Part shown: piece by piece, positions 1 to 11,384 of the stretch
How positions within the stretch are numbered: position 1 is the stretch's first letter
Layout: each line of letters starts with the position of its first letter
Program-made: the position numbers and the translations under genes
The notes under the pieces: generated by a model
What the model was told of the DNA's origin: nothing
What the model saw: only the letters and a program-made list of their open reading frames with translations
Databases searched by the model: none
Origin: Didymella arachidicola
Taxonomy: Eukaryota; Ascomycota; Dothideomycetes; Pleosporales; Didymellaceae
Direction of reading: 5' to 3'
Assembly (NCBI GenBank): GCA_016630955.3
Contig: CM049992.1
Span: 1,984,001 to 2,048,000 of the forward strand
Length of the DNA stretch: 64,000 bases

Positions 1-663
1 GAGGCTTTCGCGAACATCCCCAACAATCCCTTGACACGGGATGATGAGGAGTCAGATATGGAGGATGACGAGGATGCGGACCGTAATCTTGACGTGCGCA
101 ACACCCCACGCCAGCTGGATCGTCGCACTGAGAACGTCGGGGAGATCGAAGATGACAGTGAGGACGAGGACTACAAAAACAGCATGGGCATCCGAGACCA
201 GCCAGGAAGGGCAAAGTCACGAAACATCCGCATCCGCAACGAGAACCCCCACGCTGCGAAACACGACAGCCTCGACAAGCTCCCAGGCGAGGATGATGTC
301 AACGGCGACAGTGTCGTCTCTACACGGCAAACATCACCAGCAGGCTCCCGCACGCCTGCTCTTGCAGAACAAAACGCAGAAGACGGTGACGTGGAGATGG
401 ATGAAGCAGAGCCTACTGAGACTGAGACTGCGGCTGCGGCTGCGGCTGCACCCGGATCGACTCGTTCGCAGTCTCCCACCAACAACCTCACGCCGCCAGA
501 ATCGCCTTCCGGTGGTAACATTCCTGCACCCGACGTCGAGATGGAAGGTGCCGACGAAGAGACGAAAGCAGAGGTTGTTGAAGAGAAGCAGCAGGGCGAA
601 GCCGAGCGCGACTCTGAGAACGTCAAAGGTGAGGTCCGTACAGAGGTTGCCAAAGACAGCTGA
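1..663 (+). CDS. RPD3: RPD3-type class I histone deacetylase, C-terminal tail only (partial)
   Basis: The frame is open from the first base and ends at TGA 661-663, so only the last 220 residues are present; the catalytic domain lies outside the window. What is visible is a disordered acidic tail: an Asp/Glu-rich stretch at about residues 14-25, a segment rich in Asp, Arg and Thr around LDVRNTPRQLDRRTENVGEI, a second acidic run (DDSEDEDY), then a basic patch (RAKSRNIRIR) and a long Ser/Pro/Glu tail with an Ala run. This order (acidic run, DVR-T-R--D----E-GE, SEDE, QPG, basic patch) is how I remember the tail of fungal Rpd3/RpdA deacetylases, the core enzymes of Sin3 co-repressor complexes. 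No catalytic residue can be seen, so the assignment rests on tail similarity. The alternative is another acidic nuclear protein. Confidence 0.55.
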   Translation, partial: EAFANIPNNPLTRDDEESDMEDDEDADRNLDVRNTPRQLDRRTENVGEIEDDSEDEDYKNSMGIRDQPGRAKSRNIRIRNENPHAAKHDSLDKLPGEDDVNGDSVVSTRQTSPAGSRTPALAEQNAEDGDVEMDEAEPTETETAAAAAAAPGSTRSQSPTNNLTPPESPSGGNIPAPDVEMEGADEETKAEVVEEKQQGEAERDSENVKGEVRTEVAKDS

Positions 664-1148
664 GGAAAGCAAAGCATCTACTTGTCCTCATAGGAGCATT
701 CTTCTGGCGTTGCGCGTTCTGGTGTCTCTTCACATCCCGCGGGGTGAGGAGTGTTATGTCTCATGATGGGGTTGCGTTAGGATACCTAGTGATCTATTTG
801 TGCTGTGAATAGCAATACCATTAATATCAAGTCTGGTATCTGGCGCTGTATACCTCCTGGATCATGTATGAAACGACGTCATGAAGCTGCGTAAGCTGTC
901 TCCATCCGAATTCATGTTGCACGACTATTGTTGTCACTAGTATTGGCTAATGCACGTCGACGTTTAGAAGGTCCACCTGCCCCACTAAGCTGGAGGCGGT
1001 ATTGATCTGCCAGCACATTCACCCGTACCCCACCTGAGCCACATCAACAGCCACACTCTCGTCTTCCTTGGACTCTTGTCACTACAGTGCAACCACAACA
1101 TTAATTAAGTACGACCTAAAGCCAGAACCTTAACCTACCATAATCGCG
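664..1148. other. intergenic region, 3' flank of the deacetylase and 5' flank of the metacaspase
   Basis: No convincing coding frame. The last 120 bases before the metacaspase ATG are A/C-rich and poor in G, as fungal 5' leaders often are. Confidence 0.5.
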
Positions 1149-2206
1149 ATGTCTTACAAACGCAAGAAGGTAATGAAGCTACAATACAACTTTCTACACG
1201 GGTCTAACAGCATCAAGTCACTTCTCATCGGCATCAACTACGTCGGCTCCGAGCATGAATTGAAAGGCTGCCATTCAGACGTCGACAACATGGCCGAATT
1301 CCTCTCATACCGGGGCTACGACAACGGGCATAAGAACCGCGTCATCCTCTCCGATCGCCCAGAAGTATACCCAGACTCACCCTACTACCCCACAGGCCAC
1401 AATTTGCTCGCCGCCATGGACTGGCTTGTCAGCGAGCCCGGCTGTACTCTCTTTATGCACTACTCCGGACACGGTGGGCAAATTGCAGATGTCGACGGCA
1501 ACCGCGGCGTTGGCGGCATGGACAACACCGTTGTCCCCGTCGACTTTGAACAGCGCGGCCAGATCAGCAGTACGATTCTGCACGAGCACTTGGTCACACG
1601 TATGGCGGCGGATTGCACGCTCTTCATCATCATGGACTGTTGCCACTCTGGCTCTGCCGTCGAGCTGCCCTATGTCTTCCGCTCGGACGCGGACGGAAAC
1701 ATCAGCTTGATGGACAATATCAAAGCCGGCGCTCGCTTGCTTGGCGAGGCAAGTGACATTATCAATGGCGGGTTTAGCTACCGCAAGGTCGGTGAGGCGC
1801 AGGAGCTGCTTGCAGGCGCGAGTAGCTTCTTCAAGGGCTTGAGGCACATGGGCGAGCAGGAGGAGGAAGGTCTAAGTGGAGGCGAGTTCGCGGGCCAGTA
1901 TGGGAGTGAGAATAAGATGGTTACGATGTTCAGTGGGTGCAAGGATGACCAGACGAGCGCGGATGCGCGAATCAGGGGCGAGGCGACGGGCGCGATGACC
2001 TGGGCGTTTTTGGAGACTATGAAAAGGGACCAGAATCCTACATATGCAGCGGTAAGTCGTGTAGCTGTGTGTGGTGGGTGTTGGCTAATGAGAAGCAGAC
2101 CTTACAAATGACGAGGCAATTGTTGGATCAGAGTAATTACTCGCAGGTGCCGCAGCTGAGTTCCGGTCTGGACATTGATCTCGATAACATGCCATTGGTT
2201 CTGTAG
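1149..2206 (+). CDS. type I metacaspase (caspase-fold cysteine protease, Arg/Lys-specific)
   Basis: Exons 1149-2051 and 2099-2206, phase 0 junction, GTAAGT donor and GCAG acceptor; 336 residues. The p20 region starts at residue 24 (SLLIGINY). Catalytic His is H108 in HYSGHGG and catalytic Cys is C165 in MDCCHSGS, both preserved with the flanking glycines. The p10 end carries FSGCKDDQTSAD (substrate pocket) and GAMTWAF, and exon 2 supplies the usual final strand ending in LDIDLDNMPLVL. Metacaspases cleave after Arg or Lys, need calcium, and act in stress responses, protein quality control and cell death in the cytosol. Unlike most fungal homologues there is no Pro/Gln/Tyr-rich prodomain before the catalytic fold: only 23 residues precede it. 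Either the prodomain is missing or an upstream exon was not recognised. The coding strand shifts from C-rich to G-rich near position 1800. Confidence 0.93.
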
Positions 2207-4402
2207 TATGTGGAATTGCGACTTGAGATTTCGGCATGATTGCGGTGCCAGGACGCAGTTCGGCATTCTTGGACGTTGGACCATGATGTCTCCACATATA
2301 CTTGAATCACAGCCAAGCGGTTTCTGAGAATGCAATGGCAACGCGGATCTTCAATCAGACACAAGACCTCTCACTTCAGCACTTTCAAAACTATTTACGA
2401 AGCGATACGAACTGACTGTACCTAACTAACATGACATCATCATCATCAACAGACGACCGCACCGCGACCACATGCTGGCGAGACCCCAACATAGAAACAC
2501 ACCAGAACGAATCACAACATAAGCCCACCTCCTATAACCCGCAGAAAAACAGACCATAAAACGACAATAGCCATACCAGATCACCCCCCGAGCCTCCCAG
2601 CTCAGAAGTCATGCTTATCTTCCCCTGGAGCGTGAACAGTACAACGCCGTTGTACAGAAGTCAGTTCCCTCGTTTTCAAACCCGGCCTAGAGCAGTTCAT
2701 TACGAAAGTCTGCTACCTCCTCATCTCTCCGAGAATTCCTACGCCACTACCATGGACCCGCTACAGGAAGTCAAGTTTGCTTCCAAGACCCAAGATGCCG
2801 TCCGCGAAGCTATCAACGCCTCCAACAACAGCAGTCCACACGAAGCACACTTCACCCTACAGAACCCTCAAGTTCAGCACCGCAGCGGTAAAATACGGCG
2901 TGTGATCAACCTACGCTCTGAGCTCTTAGAAATTCAGCATCGATATCTGCGTGGTACTAGGATAACGGAGACCGGATCCGCGTTGTCGAAATCACGACTC
3001 CCACGACTAAGTACACGGTATTGAATAGCTACTTATAAGGCACCTCGAGCACCTACCATAGCCCCGAAATCGGTGGAACGATTGGTACGGGACACGCACT
3101 CGTCGTAGGAAAGTAGAATCCTGGGGGACGTGGGATGTGTAAGAGGACTGGGGCTGGAGACACACACAACCCTCTGCACATTTCCCCAAACATTCATGTG
3201 GCTACTCGTGCCTGTCTGCATAGACTGGTGGAACTCCTCGTCTGGGCCTCGATTTACTGCCATGGACCGGGGCGCGTTGCAGAAGGGAGTTTTATTGTGG
3301 GATGCTTGGGTTGGTCATAAGGAACAGTACGTATCGGTTGAACGAAGCCGTTATTTCATCCGGAGTCCCGGAGGAGATGTTGTTCGTGCGCTGGGGTTGT
3401 GTGTCGGTGTTTGGTTTCACGCTATCATGCGAAGCTAGATTGTTGGTTTTGTCATGGCTCAATGCTGCCACGGTCCTGCCATGGCGTCCCATTAGACCAA
3501 GGTGCTCTCATTTCACGCGACTTGTATCCGTTGACAGACTTCAACAGCTCAACGGTCGATGACAGCTCTACAGCGACGTCGTGGATAGTGTCAGTCTTCT
3601 CAGGGTGCTAATCAATGGCGTCGTTGACCCAGCCCGGCCTGAAGCGTCGCATGGCGGTAGCGGAGGTGACGAGGTAGCTTTTCTGGATGTACAACTGTGC
3701 TATCATCTTGAAGGATCGCAAAGGGATGGCGCTTGCTTTGGTTGTAGAAGCATTCGCACTTGCTGTTCAACACAATGCCATAGTTATGGCCCCATGTCCT
3801 AGCTTGTAGTGCATACCGTCGAGAAACCAGCGCATCATGCCCGTCTTCATGTCTGCAGCATTCAGCTCGGCACTGTGGACGTATTGTGCTGGGTGACTAC
3901 GATTTATAGCTAGGATTTGTAATTATCTTGTGGCGTGTACATGCTTCGTTAATGAAGCTCAAGGATCGAAGAGGGTGAGCAGTAGGATTTATGCTGTCCA
4001 CTTGCGGATATGGCGGAGCTTGTTCCGTTCATCTATCATCAGGGTCCATTGTGGGGGTGGTGGGGCACAACGAAGCTTCGGCTATGAGGCAAATATAGCC
4101 GATATACGGTGCGCTTCCTTGCTATGCTAGAGAAAGCTGGTCAATTGGTGTGTATTCAGACTTGAGCCGCTCAGGCTCCGTGTGTAATCCGATACAATAG
4201 CCTCATGCCTCGTCTAGTTTGAGGTCTATATCCGCCTCGATCAGCGTGATGACATGTCTACCCCAGATTCCGGACCGGCCGCTTGGAAGCTTAGTCTCTC
4301 ACTATCTCCGCTCCTTCAACTACACTTCCACATCCTTACATTCTCCCCTTCTTCCTTAGCCCTCGTTTCTTCTACCCTCATCCACTACAAGCATCCAACA
4401 CA
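2207..4402. other. 2.2 kb stretch with no confident gene
   Basis: Scattered short frames on both strands lack family resemblance, and none extends beyond 140 codons. Apart from the weak candidate at 2752-3024 I see nothing supported here. The last 150 bases, pyrimidine-rich with few G, form the likely 5' leader of the GFA gene. Confidence 0.45.
2752..3024 (+). CDS. hypothetical small protein (weak candidate)
   Basis: A 90-codon frame from an ATG in a good context (CACTACCATGG) after an A/C-rich leader. The first 40 residues (beginning MDPLQEVKFASKTQDAV) look protein-like, with an amphipathic run and an Asn/Ser stretch; the remainder is basic and less convincing. A GT at 2890 and an AG at 2938 could bound a 49-base intron. 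I do not recognise a family. The leader and start context are the only support. Confidence 0.22.
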   Translation: MDPLQEVKFASKTQDAVREAINASNNSSPHEAHFTLQNPQVQHRSGKIRRVINLRSELLEIQHRYLRGTRITETGSALSKSRLPRLSTRY

Positions 4403-5006
4403 ATGGACGACCCCGAAAACCTCACCGGCAACCCAAGTTCCTACGACATCTCGCAGTTCTCCGAGTCCCTCAGCGCAACATGTCTGTGCAAATCCATCCG
4501 CGTGACCATCAACGACAACGAACTCTTCACCCGGCCACGCGGTCATCTGTGCCACTGCGCTAATTGCCGTAAAGTGGCTGGCTCGTACGTGTCGTCCAAT
4601 CTGGCGATCGAGAAAGAGAAAGTCGTCGTCGATGACCCAAAGGGCGTGATGAAGAAGTATATTGACCTGGAGACGGGGAGCGGGAAGAAGGTCGAGCGGT
4701 GCTTTTGTAGCGAGTGCGGAAAGTGAGTGCTTCCCCGGGCGCAGGCGGGGGTTGTTGGCACGTGCCACGAGACGGCTCTAAGAAGTGCCTCGAGCATCAA
4801 ATTGCAGTGTAGCTAACACTAGTAGCCCCATTATGTCCATTGCTGAGATCATCCCTCACTTGGTTATTGTCAAGATGGGCATGTTCCCCCGTATTCCTCA
4901 GCCAGAGTGCGAGAGCTTCGCGCTCCACCGGCATCCGTGGCAGGGCAAGCATGACGGTGTCACGCAATACGCGATTGGGCGTGGCGGGAAGAAGCTGGGT
5001 GAATGA
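4403..5006 (+). CDS. GFA (CENP-V) fold protein, glutathione-dependent formaldehyde-activating enzyme family
   Basis: Exons 4403-4722 and 4823-5006 (phase 2), 167 residues. Zinc ligands of the GFA fold are visible in order: CLC near residue 30, CHCANCRK near 52-58, and CFCSECGK at the end of exon 1. In this family these bind two zinc ions; some members help glutathione react with formaldehyde, but most fungal paralogues have no known substrate. The acceptor is a tandem TAGTAG, so splicing could give either N-S-P-I-M or N-P-I-M at the junction; both keep frame. The ATG at 4403 was chosen because it follows an A/C-rich leader and is the first in frame. The product lacks a signal peptide and is probably cytosolic. 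Family assignment is firm, substrate unknown. Confidence 0.88.
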
Positions 5007-5654
5007 ACTATCCGGTGTATCCGAAGCGTTAAAGCGCCGGCGTTGATGTGTAGAGAGGGTGCATGAAGGTGGAGTTGGGCGTCTGGATGTACTATGGAAT
5101 CTGGCACAAGTTTTGTCGATAGAGAAAGCTAGCCAGGGTAGGACCGAATACGTATATATTATCTGAGCCAATAAAGACTACAGCGTGTGCTGACTGATCT
5201 TGTCTCTGCAAATTAAAAGCTATAGAAGTTACATTACGTATGCGCCACATCACAACCTACCGACAAAACTTATGCCTGATACCATAGTACTATAGTTGGG
5301 GATATGTATTCTGTGGGTGGGTCTTTGGGGGGCTCGTGGACTTAGACGCGTAATCCACGTGTATTAAAAGTTTTATTTTTTGCAAGTCGCTGGATAGCGT
5401 ATGAGTCAGCTATTATAACTATTTGATTTGATGAAAGTGTAAATAACAATCCCAGTATTTCGGTTCGCAACCCTGGACGCCGTTCCCCACCCACAATACT
5501 TACACGGTATGCCCCCTACCACAGTAGTTGTCGAAGCTCAAACATGGAAGGTGCTTACGCGTCCCGCCTGCAACACCACATCGCGTTATATTCGGCATGT
5601 GAACAATGCCTGTATTAGAAATCCAGTTCCTGTGAGAATCTTTCCCAAACTCAC
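5007..5654. other. A+T-richer intergenic region
   Basis: No coding support. The stretch 5200-5460 is distinctly A/T-rich compared with its surroundings, with long runs such as the T-rich block near 5370. It is the 3' flank of the GFA gene and the promoter side of the dehydrogenase. Confidence 0.45.
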
Positions 5655-6739
5655 ATGCGAATCATGCCATCACCGCTTCCATACAATCGTCAGACCGCCC
5701 TCGCATCCACTGTTGCGGCCGACAATGCTGCCAACATTAAAGGGAAGGTAGTCCTCACGACCGGCGTGACTCAGGGCGGCCTAGGCGCAACCTTTGTTGA
5801 GACAATCGCGCAGTACGAACCGCGTCTCTTGATTCTCGCAGGCCGGTCGTCCCAGAAAGTCTCAGCTACAGAACAGAAAATCAAGGCCAACCCGAAAAGC
5901 GCCGATGTCGCAACTCGCTTCCTGTCGCTCGATTTGAGCTCTCAGGCAAGCGTGCGGGCAGCTGCAGACACAGTGCTGGGCTGGGCCGACGTGGGGCACA
6001 TCGATGTTCTGGTCAACTCGGCCGGTATCATGGCAGGCCCATTCAAGACGACGCAGGAAGGCATTGAGAACCAATTCGGCAGCAACCACGTCGGACACTT
6101 CCTCTTGACCAACTTGCTCCTCCCCAAGATTCTTTCTGCGCCGAGTCCAAGGGTTGTCAGTGTCGCAAGCGACGCGCATCGCTTCAGTGGCGTGCGCTTC
6201 GAGGACGTGAACTTCCAAAACGGAAAGGTGTATGAGCAGTGGGAGGCGTACGGGCAGAGCAAGACAGCGAACATCTTGTTCGCACGGAGTCTGGCGGAGA
6301 AACTTGGTCCCAAGGGGTTGAAAGCATACAGCTTACATCCTGGGGTGGCTTTCAACACCAGTCTTGCTCCGCAGGGATTGACGGACGATGATCTAGCGAG
6401 TCTGAGTAAGTTGTATACTCGTTGGCGGATGCACAGTGGCTGACAAGGGGGTAGACGCTAAAGACAAGGAGATGGGCTGGAACCGAGGGATTGATGTCAA
6501 GAACCTGGACGAGTGCTCCGCTACGCATGTTGTTGCTGCGTTCGATCCGAGGCTCGATGGTGAGTGACTATCTATATGACGAAGACCCACGGCTGACAAG
6601 CAGTACAGATTATAATGGAGTATACCTCGAGGACGGTAACTTGTCAAATGATCTTCAGCCTACAGCTACGCAACCAGCAGACGCAGAGAAGCTGTGGAAG
6701 TTGAGCGAGAAGCTGGTAGGACAGGAATTTGCTTACTAA
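5655..6739 (+). CDS. short-chain dehydrogenase/reductase (SDR), Bli-4/retinol-dehydrogenase-like
   Basis: Three exons, 5655-6405, 6455-6559 and 6609-6739, 328 residues; phases 1 and 1 close exactly. Rossmann signature TTGVTQGGLG near residue 34, Asn motif (NSAGIMAG), serine in the VSVASDAH strand and the catalytic pair YGQSK (Tyr-x3-Lys) identify an NAD(P)-dependent SDR. The general layout (LAGRSS after beta 2, EGIENQFGSNHVGHF, SLHPGV) matches fungal light-induced alcohol dehydrogenase (Bli-4)/WWOX-like reductases. Substrate cannot be read from sequence. The second acceptor is the CAG at 6606-6608; the upstream CAG at 6601-6603 would break the frame. ATG 5655 is the first in frame, with another at 5664. 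The gene converges on the neighbouring hydroxyacid dehydrogenase with only 52 bases between stop codons. Confidence 0.9.
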
Positions 6740-6791
6740 TTTGTGTCGGTGTGATGCCAATCAAAATCATACGATCCAATTTGACAATTGA

Positions 6792-7971
6792 TCACACATC
6801 TCTTCTCAGCCACTGCAAATTCACTGGGCTCACCAAACCATCTTCTCCACTCTCCAGCCAACCTAGTAGGTTCTCCATTCCCATTCTCTCAAATCCAACG
6901 TGGCTCTCCACACTCGCCCCAGCCGTATGGCTAAGCATCATTACGTTCCTCCTTCTTGCTAGATCCGAATTGACATTTGGCTCACACGCATGCACATCCA
7001 GCCCGACCGCGCTCAGCCGTCCCTCATCCAGCGCTCTAGCCAGCGCAGCCTCATCTATCAGCTTTCCCCTCGCAACATTCACCATCCTCGCGCCAGTCTT
7101 GAACCACCCAAACTCCCGACCAGAAAGCAAAACATCCCCATGAAACGGCGTAGCAAGCACAACGCAGTCGCTCTTCCCCAATAGCCCTTCCAAGGTCCCG
7201 CACCACCTTGCGCCGACTTCTGCCGCCCTCTCCTCAAGCCTCGCCACATCATAGTACCACACTTCCATCTCAAACGCCTTCGCCTTCTGCGCGATCCTGC
7301 ATCCGATCCTGCCCAGCCCCACAATACCCAGCACACTTCCGTTGGGATTATGCGTCACGGCCGCGATATTGCTCATTGCGTCCTGGAACTGCACCGGATC
7401 GCACGCATGCGCGGCCTGGACGCTCCAGCTAAACAGCCGGTAAGTGGATAGGATGAGAAACACGGCAGCGTCGGCGACGGACTCGGTGCATGCAGATGCT
7501 GCGTTGCAGTATATGACGCCGTGTTGCGCGAGCAGGTTGACGTCGACCCAGTCGAAGCCTGCGCCGGCGGAAGCGAAGAGCTTGCAGGAGTTTGGGAGGA
7601 GGGGGCTGGGTCGTCAGTACTGTTCGGAGGGGCTGAACATAGATGGTGTATGGAGAGGAGGGGAGGTACATTAGGTCTTCGTCCCAACTGCCCATTTCAC
7701 CGCCTGTGTTCCAGAAAGGGCGGTACATGGCTACGAAATCACCCCATGTTTTGTCCTTGAGGGCTGTTTTGAAGGCTTCGCGACCTATGGAGTGGGTTCT
7801 TATGATATTAAACCTTTGCGTGAGTTTTGCGTAGAGTTCGTGATTCCAGCGGATGTCGTCGCCGAGATGAAGGATCGAGGGCTTGGAGTGCGATGCGCTG
7901 GTCGATTGGGCTGATGTTGGCTCCATCGATGTCAAATGCGTGATATCAGTTCGTAGAGACGAGTTTGCCAT
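6792..7971 (-). CDS. D-isomer-specific 2-hydroxyacid dehydrogenase (glyoxylate/hydroxypyruvate reductase type)
   Basis: Exons 7971-7670 and 7605-6792 on the minus strand (phase 2), 371 residues. The NAD-binding motif is GIVGLGRIG; the catalytic residues of the family are present: Arg in MVNVARGKLID, Glu in LDVHACEP and His in LSHTAG. The substrate-domain segment SAGAGFDWVDV follows the intron. These enzymes reduce small 2-keto acids such as glyoxylate or hydroxypyruvate with NAD(P)H. The intron is 64 bases with an unusual GTACCT donor but an ideal TACTGAC branch point and CAG acceptor; removing it restores the standard GEMGSWDEDLI...SAGAGFDW order. Start ATG 7971; an in-frame ATG 45 bases later is possible. 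Tail-to-tail with the SDR gene. Confidence 0.9.
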
Positions 7972-8244
7972 GCTACAGAGCAGTGAGACTGGGGTATTAT
8001 GCTGTCACCTGTCAGTTCGACAGCAGTGAAGCGCTACCTTCTACCTTGGAAATTCACAAAGAATGAAGATCAAACGGCACTCCTGCATGCGCATCAACAC
8101 GTTCAAATACCACTCATACCACCCGTTTCCACGTGTAGATCCATGATACCTCGACGCCTGTCCGAGGACGACCCAAGACCAAAGCGGTGAGCGCGCATTA
8201 CGTCAACCAATCACGAAGCAAACGGGCTGCCCGCCTCAAGGTGG

Positions 8245-8499
8245 CTACCGATTCGACTTCCCAGTCGATTGATTCGCGTCTGCTTTGTTGGGCCCTTCGA
8301 AGACGAACGGTGACGATAGGTTATCGGCACGTCGTCTAATCACGTCCTCCACGTGTTCCACCTTACCCCGTTCTATCCGCCTTGCATACAGCCGGCGCCA
8401 TCCCGGCAGGAAATCATCGAGGCTGCAGGGAGTAGCATTCGTGGAAGAATCGCCGCTGGCCTTGGGCGTCTGGGCGATGAGGTTTGTGTAATGCAGCAT
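8245..8499 (-). CDS. hypothetical 84-residue protein
   Basis: ATG-started frame of 84 residues between two minus-strand genes. The middle (DDFLPGWRRLYARRIERGK, then VEHVEDVIRRRAD) looks like a charged helix and residue choice is protein-like, but I know no family. It could be a real small gene or chance. Confidence 0.28.
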   Translation of the reverse strand: MLHYTNLIAQTPKASGDSSTNATPCSLDDFLPGWRRLYARRIERGKVEHVEDVIRRRADNLSSPFVFEGPNKADANQSTGKSNR

Positions 8500-8688
8500 T
8501 GATGAAGTGTTACTTTCACGGCTGGCGAAGCCTAGAGGAAGTGGGTGTCACGTTGCTAAACTACATGGTACTGTACAACTGGCATACAATCGTGGGTATC
8601 ATAGCTCTGTGAGCAAAAGACAAAGAGTCGAGTTGTTTTCCTTCAAACGCCGTCGCAGATCAGGGCCGCCCAAGCGCACCGTCCCTTT

Positions 8689-11384
8689 TTATAAGAAGTG
8701 CATTAATCCCATATGCCCGGTGCTGGATCCATTTGCATTGTTCGCTGCCTGACCCTCAAATCCATACTGGCTGACCATGTCGTCGAAAGTTTGCCAGTCC
8801 ATCTGTCCAGCGTCCATAGTTGGGGAATCATTACTGCCGGTTTGTCCACTGGTCGCCGCCGCGGATGCCATATCGTCAAAGTTTAATTCGGGGATGAAAT
8901 GCATGTCATACACGCCAGCCATGAGATTCGCACCGTTTTGCATGACCGGCTGCGCACCGGTCGTGAAACCAGGTTGGTTGGCTTGCATCGATGCCGGCGG
9001 ATCTGGGACGTATGGAACTGTGTATGGGTGTCCTTCCATAACATCGAGGATGACGTTGTCGAGTCCGTAATCGGTCAACTGGTTGAATTGTTGGCCTGGG
9101 CTACCGGTTTGACTTGTCGATCCGTTTGAGCTTCCACTTTGCGCCCTTTGACCCTGCTCGAAAGATTCGCCTGTGAAGCCGTTAAAAGATCTGTTGGTAT
9201 TTGGTGCCAAAGAACTTTTAGGCCAGCTTGATGAGGTTACGTGTGATGGCACTTCACCGAGCTTAGGCGCAGATGGTCGCAAAAGCCTGTCTAGAGTTTC
9301 TGAGCTGGGCTGGTCAACCGTGACCGGCGGGAGCGTATTAGCCATCCATGGAAAGCCACTGTTGAGATGCTGACCGTTCCGCACAGCTTGACTCGCTTGT
9401 TCAAGTCTGATCTCCTTCTCTCTTGCTGACTTGGCCTTGGCCAGCAGTTTTCTGAGAGGCTTCCACAACGTACCTTGCTGACCCTTGCGATACGGGGAGG
9501 CGTCGTTGAGCGGGAACCACAAGCGTCCAGCTGTGGCTTCGAGCGCGCGCCAGGCACGCTCTACTGCCTCCCCTTTGGTGCGTACGCACAATTCAGACAG
9601 CAGGAATGCAATGGCATGCCACTGTACGTAGGTGTGGAAAAGCCAACCCCACTTCATGGTGCGAGCCTCGGTTTCGAGCAGTATCGAGTATTCGACGTTT
9701 TCGAGAGAGGTGATGAACAGTTTGTCCTTCGTCTCCTGTGGGAGAGATGCTCCGCCATCTTTGCGCTGATGCGGATGGTACACGATCAGCCACATCTTGC
9801 TCATGATGAGCCTGGAGATTGTCGCAGTTACCCAACAAAGCGGAATCGACATGTCACAGTCCTTCAAATACTTCTCCTCCATCCGCTGATGGCACTCTGT
9901 GATCCATTTCTCTTTTTCGGCAATCGAAAGGTTGGCAAACAGCTCGGTACACCTTACTGGTCCAGGCGGGATGTAGAGAATACGTCGGAAGATGTTGGCC
10001 ACCTCGAAACGGATGAGGCTGAAAGTAATGTCTGTGAAGCCTGTGCGCTCTTGTGGAAAATCTTCCATATCAGGGTGCAAGTCGGCGTCGTTGACGTTTA
10101 AGGGCTATCATAACATAGTCAGCCTATCAACACAGTCACAGCCTCAACAACACGTACCATTTTGGCGTCAAATTGCGCTTCAACGATTGTGGGATCACAT
10201 CCATGATCCTCGGATGATCTCGCATCCAGAACACAGACCTGCCACCAGAGTCTTCTGCGCATCTCAATCTCGAAGGGTGCTAGGCCGAAGTGGCTGCCGT
10301 CTCTGTGGATACCCAGAGTCTGGGCAATGCGCACGACGAGGCCAGTCAATGTCCAGATCTTGCGAGCATCGTCGTTTCTGCGCAGCAGGATGAGGAAGAT
10401 GACAAAGGCCTGTAGGATGACAATTTCTTCGCAATAGAGGAAATTTGCTCGCGCGAGAGCTTGCTCGAGAGCGAAGCGGTACCTAACCAACAGCGTCGAC
10501 CTTTCCTCGCCCCACTTCTGGAGACATTCCTCCGCGGTCGTACTGGTCACGGCTCCGTAGTAGATGGCGAACAGTAGGGACTCCAAGCCTTTGCTGACCT
10601 TTTCGGGGTGCTGCAGGGCATCGCTGAATGCTGGCTCGAACGTGGGGACATGCAGTACTTTGACCAGAGGCTCAACGCTTTCCTTGTAGGATTCCCAGAA
10701 CTGACGCGCGATCTCAGGTGTTGGGTGCAGCGCTCGCATGTCGACACTCGTGGAACTCAGACCGAAAATAAATCCTTGGTGTTGGCCTAATTGCTCAGAT
10801 GAATCCGGTGAATTAGGGGCTTCCTCATCATCGGAAGGTTCCATCAGTACAGACTTGAGATCCTCGACTTCGTTATTCAGGCTGGCCCAGAAACTGTTGT
10901 TAATGTAGCGGCTCCTGCCTTTCCCCACAACAAGTCTGCCAAAGCGACTCTCGAGACCCTCGACGCTATTGTCAACTGCCACGGACGGACTGTTTCTGGA
11001 CGCTCCATTGCCAGCGAAACAATTCTCACTCACGCTGCCCTGGCGGCTGCCATTATCGTGCTCGCGCTCCGCAGCCTCCTGCTCGTGTTCCTCGACCTGC
11101 GCATTGAGCGTATGCACGACTCCCTCCAGGCGTCGCAGCCTCTCTAACAGCTCCGCATCTGGCGGCTTCCGGCTCTTCCTCGGCGCGCGCCCAGGTCCAG
11201 GAAAGACACACTCAATCTTCGCCCTCGCGCAATTCGAGCATGGCTGTTTTTTGTCGCATTTGACCTTCCGTCTCCTACATGTGATGCAAGAGCGGGGGTT
11301 CAGCGCTAAAACACCTCCGTTCACGCTACCGCTCCTTTGCACGCGATCTGGCGTGTCCGCAGTGTGTATGGATTCGTCAGACAT
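8689..11384 (-). CDS. Zn2Cys6 fungal transcription factor with fungal-specific TF domain
   Basis: Exons 11384-10158 and 10104-8689 (phase 0, GTACGT donor, TAG acceptor), 880 residues. The binuclear zinc cluster is at about residues 33-59, C-x2-C-x6-C-x5-C-x2-C-x6-C, followed by a basic linker (GRAPRKSRKP) and a short heptad-like coiled coil (ELLERLRRLEGVVHTL) for dimer contact. The middle-homology domain is visible from about residue 220 (FWESYKESVEPLVKVLHVPTF) through the EMRRRLWWQVCVLDARSSEDHG motif, where the intron falls shortly afterwards. The C-terminal 200 residues are low-complexity (Ser, Gln, Asn, Gly) and probably an activation region. Such proteins bind CGG repeats in promoters. 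Target genes cannot be inferred; it is transcribed in tandem with the hydroxyacid dehydrogenase but 0.7 kb apart. Confidence 0.92.

Noticed and set aside
3007..4130. Several 60-100-codon frames in the 2.2 kb gap
   Set aside because: Mutually overlapping, many without ATG starts, none with recognisable motifs.
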